A stretch of 64,000 bases of DNA, taken from Ditylenchus dipsaci (taxonomy: Eukaryota > Nematoda > Chromadorea > Rhabditida > Anguinidae). Position numbers and translations under genes: made by a program. This document shows, one piece after another, positions 1 to 10,800 of the stretch. How positions within the stretch are numbered: the first letter of the stretch is position 1; each line of letters begins with the position of its first letter. Under the pieces are notes generated by a model. The model saw only the letters and a program-made list of their open reading frames with translations. It was not told the DNA's origin and made no database searches. Location of the stretch: contig SADC01001334.1 of the NCBI GenBank assembly GCA_004194705.1, positions 62,001 through 126,000 of the forward strand, written 5' to 3'.

Positions 1-149
1 CAAAGCATTATTACCAAAAAGTTTTGCGCCTATTCCCGCTTTTCTATCATTAATAAGGAATCGGGAGAATTTATTAAAATCACAAAAAACAATTTCGTAA
101 GTTACAGAATCGAAATTTCTATCAAAAAATATAGCAGTTTTGTTGCATT

Positions 150-710
150 TTTTAACACAGGACAGGCTGAAGGTGTCAAACTATACGTTTTGAGCAAGAT
201 TTCACGCTGAACATGATGGCTGAAAAAAATTTTGGAAACAAGACCTTCAAACGGCTAAAACATTATTTGAAAATAGTTAATTTCCGCCTTATGAATTTGT
301 GTCTGAGTGATTGAAACTTCGCAGATAATTTTTGGTTTTCCATCTAAAAGTCAGTTTTCAAAAAATCCAAAATTTTTTTGAGTGTAAGGACTTTCGAAAA
401 CTGACTTTTAGAAGGAAAACCGGCAATCATCTGCGAAGTTTCAATCACTCAGACACAAATTCATGTGAATTAAATAGCTCTGATTACGCTCTGCATTTTA
501 AGATATGACACGCATGGGGATACATAAATTTGAGCAAGTATCACTCATTTACAGGCGGTAAACAGGCGAAAATTAACTATTTTCAGATGCTGTTTTACCC
601 GTTCGCAGACGTCGCGTTTTCGAAATTTTTTTCAGCAATCGTGCTCAGCGTGGGATTTTGCATAAAAAGCATTGTTTGTCACCTTCAGCTTTTCCCGTGT
701 TGATATCTGT
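150..710. mobile_element. Foldback element, family C copy 1 (degenerate)
   Basis: Long imperfect inverted repeat in the Cav3 intron upstream of 764. The left arm starts near AGGCTGAAGGTGTCAAA (about 164) and includes TTTCACGCTGAACATGATGG. The right arm returns as CTCAGCGTGGGATTTTGC and TGTCACCTTCAGC. An inner palindrome at about 300-465 has GTGTCTGAGTGATTGAAAC mirrored as GTTTCAATCACTCAGACAC. It shares these motifs with the copies at 7285-9215 and 53195-54330. No transposase is visible. Confidence 0.75.
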
Positions 711-763
711 ATAAAATGATAGATTTGATCACACCCACAGTCAAGAATTTATTTTTGTTGCAG

Positions 764-1845
764 GAAGAGGAAGCACGCAAAAAGCTGACGAAGAAGAAAA
801 AGAAAGAAAAAATGAGCTAGAGGTACAAATAAATTCTTGGCTAGACCAAATGAAATTGTTTCTTAGATGCTGATAGCCAAGACCACCTCGCCCAGCTACA
901 TGCAAACCCAGGAATCAGACTCTGTTTCCACTTGCACTTGTGGAGCTGCCAATCTGTCCAGTGTCAGACAACAGTTAGAAGGACGTCCAAGGACTGACTC
1001 CACTGCTGGATTAGAAGTGTGTTTCTTTGATATGCTTTTCTGCAAATCAAAACTAGACATTCGAACACTTTTAATGTTTAGTATTTAACACCGCTGAACT
1101 CGAATAGGTCCACTCGTCGGAGATCTGAAATGGTTGGACGTTTTCACCAACCACTGTACACCGGCCAAACACCTCCTTGTTACCCGTCCAGAACAATCGG
1201 TCTCTGTGCCTTCAAAACAGTCTACCTCCTGTATCTTCGAACCCACTTCCACACTAGAAACCTTATGCCAGAAGACAACCAGCATCAGTCAAAAATGCAG
1301 CGGCTCAATCGGCACAAGTCTCTGTTTATGCCAGATACTCAGGACAGCCTGCTGTATAATGGACCCGGTTCAGAATCTGTTAAGTCAGATGGGTTGCCGA
1401 AATCTAGTACAAGACAAAGGATGAACAGCTGGTGTGGACTACATGGTGGACATGGCATGCATTCTTCTCTGTTTAATCCTTACTGTCCTATGCACGGCAG
1501 AAGAGCTCTACTAGAAGCTTATGCCAGGGAAAATTTATCAAGGTTAGTCTAGCTTATAAAATAAATTTTCTTTAAAAGTACCGGAGAAAGTTACAAAAGT
1601 AAATAAGAGGTCGGCAACTGGACAAAAGCCTTATTTCAGGGCTATCGTTGACCTACAAAAGAACTATTCTACGGAATTTGTACGAAGAATCCTTACTGCG
1701 GTTAAATTTTTTTCAGTATAAAAATCGATATCGAAAAAAAATCAATTACGACATTACAAGAAGGTGATTCTCGGCTTTCAATAAGCAGACTAGAAGAAAT
1801 TGACGAGCGCGGGAAAAGCTCAAAAAGCACTACAGTCAAGTCTCA
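764..1845 (+). CDS. Cav3: Cav3 II-III linker exons
   Basis: Exons 764-822, 867-1016, 1082-1542 and 1717 to about 1845. They are joined in phase: the first two introns are phase 0 and the third is phase 2. The protein is low-complexity, rich in Ser, Thr, Gln and charged residues, with a His/Gly/Met stretch ([13 protein letters not shown]). This fits a cytoplasmic linker, which is poorly conserved in the family. The donor of the last exon is not resolved: the next exon (2775) needs phase 0, and no strong phase-0 GT is present near 1845. A small exon may be missing from this model. Confidence 0.6.
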
Positions 1846-4800
1846 ATATAATGACATTTGTTCGAGCTCAGACTTTTTTTCACATCAATTGATTTGGTTT
1901 AAATATGATACTTTGTTATATCCTAACACGTATTTTGCGCTGCCACCAGGATTCTTCAAGCGACGGCGGAGCGCCGGCATTTTAAAATAAGCTCCGGTGC
2001 CTCGTTAGCGCCGGCGCTCCGCCGACACCAGGCGTAGCGCCGGCGCCAAGTGAAGGTTGGCTCTATATTTGCTATATTTCAAACACAAAAGTGAGCCCAA
2101 ATTTCGTATCACTGTGTCACACTGTGACATTTGGATGCTTTTAAGTCATTTAAGAGAATGAAAATCCTAAAAATTAGCTAAGAACCATAGTCTTTGGAAA
2201 TAATCGCCGGCAACTTAAAAGCCCTGGCGCTTACAGTGAAGGCGCTTGGCCGGCGCTCCGCCGGCGAACATTTTAGCGCCGGCGCTTATGAGAAACATTC
2301 TAGTGGAATAACAAATAATTTTATAATCAAGATTTGCGCGTCTTGATACCTATTTAAGTTAACTATTGAAAAAAGTGACACTGCAGTAACACTTGCGGGT
2401 CTTAAAAGGGCATGTCTACGCATTCACAATTCGTTCTCGGCGGTTCGAAATTTGTCCTACTCATAGAACTTCTGTAGGGATGATTTAACTGGCCTTTTTA
2501 GCAAAACAAGGTCTAGAAACAATATTTTCAAAAAGAACATACACTTAGACATAAAACTAAAAAAAAATAAACGATTCGCATTTACATAGTCGTATTGTGC
2601 AGGTGTAAGTGCGAATGTAAGTGTAAGTGTAAATATTTTTGGTATAGTAAACACCCCTTACATTTATATTTACACTTACATCAACACATACACTTACATT
2701 TACACATATCTTCGTGATAGAGCCACACTTCTTTTTCAAAAACAATTTTTATCGCAATTTTTTTCATCTTTTAGGCAAGTCAAGAACTGCAACAAGCATT
2801 AATGGAAGAAGAGCGTCGAGCGGAAGAACTTAAGAATACTAGCCTGCGGAGATTCATCAGGAAAACATGCCTGCACTCCAGATCTGACTGCTCTCTCTTT
2901 TTGTTCAGTCCCAAAAACAGGATTCGACTAAAGTGCATCAAATTGTATTTTAATCTTTAAAAGCAACACCGTCTATTACCAACTAAATATGTTTAGGACT
3001 CAAAGAAAGTGGTTTGACTACACAGTGCTAATGTTTATTGGCATCAATTGTGTGACTTTGGCCATGGAACGGCCATCTATACCACCAGGAAGGTCAGCTT
3101 TTGCTGTTTTCTTTGCTTTTAATCTCTTATTTGTTAAAATTTAGTCCAGAAAGAATGTTCCTGACCACTGCTGGCTATGTTTTCACACTCATTTTTACGG
3201 TGGAGATGTCACTAAAGGTAATTTGATAGAAATTTTTTATTACTCGCCTTGAATTAGGCAGATTTTTTGCTTAAGTCATGAATTCATAACAAAAGTGAAT
3301 CTAAAAAAATATACCGTATCCTCTCTAATAATCCCACACACCCACGTGTTTTTGTCATTGTGTTTTTGACCCATTTTTGAAAAGGCTTGTCTGAGGCATA
3401 TCACTACCGATTTTGTAGCCAGAGAGATGAGCTTTTGAATGGGTGGTTACTTGTCTTAGACAGGTCTCCAAAAAATGGGTCAAGAACACAGTACCAAGAA
3501 TACAATATGAGCTAGGGGTTGTGAAATCATTAAACAGTATACGGTATTGAGTGTACCTACTTTTTACTTCAGGTCATTGCCAACGGTTGCTTTCTAGGCG
3601 AGGGAGCCTACTTCAAAGACGGTTGGAATATTCTCGACGGAGTATTGGTCATTATCAGGTAAATAATTCACCGTACTTAAGGAAAAGGGTTACCGTATTC
3701 GCTCTAATAATCCCACATCTCTAATAATCCCACACACCCCGATTTTCTGACTAAGATTTCAGAGTTAGGGACATTTTTCATCAGCAGTTTCGAGATTTTT
3801 TGGAGATAGAAAAATAATCCCATAGTGGGATTATTTATTATTTATTATTTATACCTACCGTATCCTCTTAAATTATGCCCCTTTATTTAATTCATGTGGT
3901 CTGAAATTGTCTTTTTCTGAATTTTCTAATTGACTAGAATACGGTGATAGCCTACCTTATTTTCAGCCTCATCAATGTGCTCATGGAATTTTTTGTCAGC
4001 GGAGGTATGTCGAATACAGTTATGCCATTCCAATATTTCCTATTTAGATTCTCCTAAAATCTTCGGTGTGATCCGCGTGCTGCGTCTGCTAAGAGCCCTT
4101 CGACCCTTAAGAGTCATCAACCGAGCGCCTGGAGTGAAACTAGTGGTTATGACCCTAATCAGTTCTCTTAAACCCATCGGCAATATAGTGCTCATTTGCT
4201 GCACCTTCTTTATCATATTTGGCATTCTAGGAGTTCAGCTGTTCAAGGTAAGTAGACCTGATAGTCTTCGATTTAGTTTAATGTCTTTTTTGTTTGAAGG
4301 GTATGATGTACCACTGTGTAGGTGCAGACGTGAGCAATGTCACCACAAAAGCCGACTGTTTGTCTGCAGACAAGAAAAATAGGTAAAAATTTGGATAATG
4401 TCTGGCGTCTCCTCTCTTTGGTAACTTCATGGGTTGAAAATTCTTGTCAATTAAATTAATTCTGGCCTACACACAGCGAAATTACTTTTAAAAACTATAT
4501 TAGGCACATTTTGTAAGATGAAGCTTGAGTTGACGCTTGTTTAAAGGACCCTGTCTTTTCCTTATCATGGCAATTTGAAAAGTTTGAAAAGGACCACATA
4601 GATTTTTGCAATAATAATTTTGAATTGTTTTTTTTATTTGCGCTCATTGTTTAGAAAATAAACCGTAAATTTGTTCGAGATTTAGAACCATTCACTAGTC
4701 GAGTCAAAATGCAAACAAAAAAATAATTCGAGAATATTATCGACAAAATCTATGTGGTCCCGTGCGCATTCAAAACTTTAAAATTGCCATGATAAGGAAG

Positions 4801-7800
4801 AGACAGATCTCAAGGTATCTTCTCGAAGCCACCTTCGGGCGCGCTGTGTCCTGGTAGGTTAGTGATGCGCGCACTGATTTACCTTAAACATAATTCCCAG
4901 AAGTACTTTCTCATACAGAGTCAATCTTTGCCACGGTCCTAGTTGAAAAACAAGGTGAAACAAACAAATTCTAAATTTTACTCAAACGTGTAACTTGATC
5001 TTTTAAAAAAGTCCACCTGCTCTTTAAAGCCAGTTTTTTTTAAAAAGCACAGCTTTTTGAAATGCAATGGTGTAGGCAGAAGTAAATGAAACTTTTTGCA
5101 TTTTGAACAATAAATCCTGAGAAACGAGAATTGTAATATAGATATACAGTCAAACCTCGATTATGCGCCACCTTCTGTTAAACGTCACCCTAAATATGCT
5201 GTATTTGGCTGAGGTTGGCCTATTCTTAGTTACCGTATTTATTCTAATAAGGCCCCATGGGGCCTTATTTTTCAACCCCCTCCAGGGGTGGGCCTTATTA
5301 GAGACTGGGGGATAATAGAGACTGGGGCCTTATTTTTGAACACTTACAGTAGCGGACAAAAAAAATTGAACACATGGTTAGATTTTATAAATCGTGAAAG
5401 TTTTGGAATTTTTCCTGCGTGTTGAAAGTTCTGTTCCTAAGGCATATTTTATATTTCCAAAAAAAAAAGGTATATTTCCCTAAGGCATTTAAAACACTAA
5501 CTTGAATTTACTGAGCTGCTCTTCCTGTTCCATCCATTTGCGAACACACTTCCGATCAACATTGTAGCGCTTGCTGGCGGAATTGATTGACTTGGCCTTC
5601 TTTGCATAAGCGACCACCTCGAGCTTCTTCTCAATCGTATAAAACTTTAGCTTCTTAGCATTGCCATCCAAATCGATTTGCTCAAAATCGCTCATTGTTA
5701 ATTTCCTAAAATAAATTTGATGGATAAAAATAAATGACAGATGAAAGCGAAAAAACTTGGAAGACAAATATAAATACGAGCTTTCAAGAAATTCAATTCA
5801 AACAGAAAGAAAAGTTTCGCACAAGACTTATCATTTCAGGATTTTTTCCAAACCGGTGTAGCAAATCGGGCTTAGGGTGGGGGCTTATTAGAGACTGGGG
5901 CCTTATTTTTCAACCCCCTCCAAGGGTGGGGCTTATTAGAGACTGGGGGGATAATAGAGACTGGGGCCTAATTAGAATAAATACGGTAACTGACACCCCG
6001 GTTATGCGCCACCTTAAAAATGGTCCTCTGAGGTGGCGTATAACTGAAGTTTGAATGTACAGAGATTTTTTCACTCTAATACTGCACGACCCAGAAATTA
6101 AACACTTGAAACATAAAAAACACTTTCACATTTAGATGGATAAACCACCGCTACAACTTTGACAACCTAGGCCAGGCCCTAATGTCTCTATTTGGTAAGA
6201 AAACTAAAAAACCGAAATCTGACTTCAAATCTCAGCTTTTTCATCGTTCAGTTCTGTCCAGCAAAGATGGTTGGGTTTCTATAATGTACCAAGGTAACTT
6301 ATCTTCATCTTAGAATCTCTTTCAAATAATCAGTTCAGGCATTGACGCAGTGGGTGTTGACATGCAACCGTATGAAAACTTCAACGAGTGGCGCATGATC
6401 TACTTCATCTCCTTTCTTTTGCTGGTCGGCTTTTTTGTTCTGAACATGTTTGTGGGTGTGGTGGTCGAAAATTTTCACAAGTGCAAGGAAGCTCTAGAAG
6501 CTGAGATGAAGGAAAAGGCTAGGCAAAAAGGTTGGAGAGAAAGGTTAAGCGACAGCTCTATGAGGTCGGATTTGCTTTTTGAGATTTGGTTTAATGTGTT
6601 TCATTGCAGGATAAATATGGACCGCAGTTAAAGAAAAAAGACAAGGAAAAGAAGCCAGCATTGCCTTATTGGTTAGTCAAGTTAGATAAGGACTGTCGTT
6701 AAAAACATTATAAAATCCATATATTTTAGGCATCACTATGGCCCACTAGATTGTCGGTGCACGCCATTATCACCTCCAAGTACTTTGATCTTGCAATTGC
6801 TGCTGTTATTGGAGTCAATGTAATTTCTATGGTCAGTCATTTTTGCTGTAACGTTGAGTTTATCAGATAATTTCTTGGTTTTCAGGCCATGGAGTTCTAC
6901 ATGATGCCTCTAGGACTCAAATATATACTTAGAGCTCTAAACTACTTTTTCACTGCCGTTTTTACACTGGAAGCAGGTTGTCTAATCCCACTTCTCATAA
7001 GTAGTTGATTTTCATTAAAAAATTTGCAGGCATGAAACTCTACGCCCTTGGATTTAGGAAGTTTTTTGAAGAAAGGTAAATTTTATCACATGCTTTTTTG
7101 AAAAGCATACTTACACCGATAAGTTTGATTTTGAATGTTTGAATTCTCGGGCACCACGGTTTCATGCAGACCGCATCAATTCAAATTTCGACCTCTATTT
7201 CGACGAAAATTATTTGGTTTTTATCAGGATGTCCAGAAATTATTGCTTTGACCCCGTAGTGACCAGGACGTTCAATAAGTTCCATCCGTAAAGGGAGGGT
7301 GCATATTGCGTGGGATTTTTTTCTTTTTTTTCGGTTTCTTTTCTTAACCATATTATTCGATTAACACTGGAACGGCGGTGCGTGCTAAACTATGCGTCTT
7401 GTGCAGAATTTCACGCTGAACACGATGGCGCAAAAAAATTTTGGAAAGAGGAGGGATTGAAACGGGTAAAACAGCTTCCGAAAATAGGTAATTTTAACCT
7501 ATTCCCAACCATCTGAAATTTGAGCAAAATATGGGTGGTACTCGCTCAATTTGTGCGCCACCTAGGTGTGTGACATCTCAAAATACAGGGCGTGATCAGG
7601 GCTATCTATTGCGCATAAATTTGTTTCTGAGTGATCACAATTTCACGGAGAATTTTCGATTTTCCCTCACAAAGACAATTTTCAGAAATCCGCAATTTCC
7701 ACACTAAAATGGTCATAACTTTGGGTAGAGATGGCATTCAGCTAGATTATCATATCGAAAAGAAAGAACAGAATCTGACTGTTATTTTAGTTCTGAACAC

Positions 7801-10800
7801 ATCAATAGCTTGTTATAAAATCTTGACAAAATTGGCAAAAGGAATGTCTAAGTCGTAACACAAATTTTCTATAACTTCGCACTTGCCAGGAAAATCATCT
7901 ATTCTGACAGCGGATTCGTGTTCAGCGTGGTCGATTTGCTTATGAAACTGCCTTTAAAATGAGAAAATCGCTGTCAAATGTTGAACTCCGTTCAAGACAA
8001 AAAAGATTTGATTTTCAAATTTGAATATTTATTGTCTTGAGCGGAATTCGAAATTTGACATTATATTTTGAGTTATAAAGGCAGTTTCATAAGCAAATCG
8101 ACCACGCTGAACACGAATCCGCTGTCAGAATAGATGATTTTCCTGGCAAGTACGAAGTTATAGAAAATTTGTGTTACGACTTAGACATTCCTTTTGCCAA
8201 TTTTGTCAAGATTTTATAACAAGCTATTGATGTGTTCAGAACTAAAATAACAGTCAGATTCTGTTCTTTCTTTTCGATATGATAATCTAGCTGAATGCCA
8301 TCTCTACCCAAAGTTATGACCATTTTAGTGTGGAAATTGCGGATTTCTGAAAATTGTCTTTGTGAGGGAAAATCGAAAATTCTCCGTGAAATTGTGATCA
8401 CTCAGAAACAAATTTATGCGCAATAGATAGCCCTGATCACGCCCTGTATTTTGAGATGTCACACACCTAGGTGGCGCACAAATTGAGCGAGTACCACCCA
8501 TATTTTGCTCACATTTCAGATGGTTGGGAATAGGTTAAAATTACCTATTTTCGGAAGCTGTTTTACCCGTTTCAATCCCTCCTCTTTCCGAAATTTTTTT
8601 GCGCCATCGTGTTCAGCGTGAAATTCTGCACAAGACGCATAGTTTAGCACGCACCGCCGTTCCAGTGTTAATTGGCTCATCTGTTAATACACTACTTGGG
8701 CAACCTTTCACGCAGAATGCGAAAATATTATCATAATCAAAATTTTCTGTAAAATCTTGTGGGTAACATGAAAATTAACTGAAATCTTCGTACTGAATTC
8801 CCCCCACATATTCTTTTTTAATTCAAAATCATGTTCTCGTCACTGTGTTTTTGGCTGCTTTTTGGTGACAGCCACTAGGCAACTTAGCACTGAGACGGTA
8901 TCTAAGACAGCAAGCTACATTTTTAGTGGTATATTGCCTAACAACTATCTGAAAAGCAAAAACCATAAAAAAAGACATTACTCAAGAATCCTAAAAAGGT
9001 ACGTGAGAGAAATACGGTATGAATGTTTCGGTAACTTTCACGTTTTTCGTGAGCTTTTTCAATAAGTATTTTGCTTCTGATAACATTTTTGAATTCTGCG
9101 TAAAAAATTAGCTGAGTAATGTATTAACAGATGAGCCATTATCAATAAAAAATGGGACGAAAAAAAGAAAACAACAATGGTTGAAAATCCCATGCAACCC
9201 CTCCCCCCTCCCGTTTGAAGAATACCGTATTTACTCTAATAAGGCGGCCGGCCGCCTTATTTTTCAACCTCCCTCCAGCAGGCCGCCTTATTAGAGCGGG
9301 ACGCCTTTTTAGAGCAGGCCGCCTTATTAGAGAAAATACGGTTTATAAATATGTAAATCATACAATAAATTTGCTATTAAGTTTTAGAATTAAAATTTTT
9401 ATTTTGAAAATGGTACGAAATTGCAATGACAAATCACAACAAAATTAGTGCTATTCAAACTTATAAAGATCTTGTAAAACTATCAGAAAGTGTTAGTCAT
9501 ATCGTGCAGATCGCAGGGCATACTGTATTATATGTTGTTAAAAGTTATAGGGATTTGTCAATTTTAAAAGATAATGGGTTACACAATTAATAATAGCTCA
9601 AACATCTTCTAAACAGCCGCCTTTCTTACTCACCTTGCTAGCTGTAGCATTGATTCGTTGTTAAAACTAATTTTACAGTGACTCCCAGCTTGATTTCTTC
9701 ATTGTTATTCTCTCAGTGTTTGGCATCATATTTGAAGAGTTTGAAGCTTTGGAACTGCCTATCAATCCGACCATCATAAGGGTGATGAGGGTACTCAGAA
9801 TTGCTAGAGGTATTTTTCGCATTTAAACGATAGTGAAATTTGAAAACGTCTTTGCTTTCAGTGCTTAAACTTCTGAAAATGGCCAAAGGTATTCGATCTC
9901 TTCTGGACACTGTGGGTGAAGCTCTGCCCCAAGTAGGAAACCTGGGCTCTTTGTTCTTTTTGCTCTTTTTCATCTTCGCAGCCTTGGGTGTTGAACTGTT
10001 TGGCAAGTTGGAGTGTAGTGAAGAGCACCCATGTGATGGACTCGGTGAGCATGCTCACTTCAAGAACTTTGGAATGGCTTTTTTGACCTTGTTTCGCATA
10101 GCTACTGGTGATAATTGGAATGGAATTATGAAGGTGGGTATCTCATAACGAGGTTCAAAATGAAATTATTTTTTTACACATTTTGTTCATTTGTTTCCTT
10201 ACCCAAGTACTAGTCACAGACCCTGGAAAAAGAGTAAGGCATTTCTTAATCCTAGCTAGCATATACTGGCCTACCCTGAGCCTAAGACATATGTCTAAAA
10301 AAAACAGTTACAACAATTTTTTGCGGATCGCATTTTTGAGAGGGGTATTTGCTACTAACGCGACAAATCCTATGCTGATACCGGAAAACATTTCTGTTTT
10401 TCTAAAGTGATCCACGAATTCGTAAGGGCTATAACACATAGATTTATATATCGATAAGAATTAATTATAGGTTTTAGAATCACATGAAAAATTAAAATAT
10501 AAATCCACCAAGAAATTTCAAGGCATCTATATATTATTAATTTCAATCATGGGCTTTAATCATGGGTGTCAAAAAAAATTGTGTAACGCAGCAAAAAGGC
10601 TCTAGTTTTTATGCTTAAATCCCGAAAATTTTCGGCTGTTGACAAGTTTTGCAGAGTGACCTATTTTGAATTGCAATTGACCTGAAAATTTCAATTGACC
10701 TAATAATAAGTCACAAAAATAAGGTCACTACAACAAGCACTTTCCAAGCAATAACTTTTTAGTGTAACTGTACATTTAGGATGCTTTGCGAGACGACTGC

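Larger units (their letters stand above)
5147..6057. mobile_element. Pogo-like (family B) MITE split by a family A insertion
   Basis: TA-CAGTCAAACCTCGATTATGC opens at 5147 and GCGTATAACTGAAGTTTGAATG-TA closes at 6057. The subfamily word TTATGCGCCACC occurs at both ends. The element is interrupted at 5233-5986 by a complete family A element. TIRs of CAGTCAA type with flanking TA are typical of Tc1/mariner-pogo non-autonomous elements. Confidence 0.75.

Noticed and set aside
2584..2725. TGTAAG/TGTAAA hexamers as interstitial telomere
   Set aside because: Not a known telomere unit, changes orientation mid-array, and shares its centre and end with a transposon-borne array at 37.6 kb.
3975..4382. 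Single ORF 3975-4382 as one exon of the channel
   Set aside because: It reads through two introns; the phase-consistent exons are 3967-4004, 4048-4247 and 4300-4382.
7631..7858. 75-aa ORF on the plus strand, duplicated at 8174-8401 on the minus strand
   Set aside because: Both lie in the arms of the giant palindrome; the duplication follows from the inverted repeat. No domain, and the relatives at 150-710 and 53195-54330 do not keep the frame.
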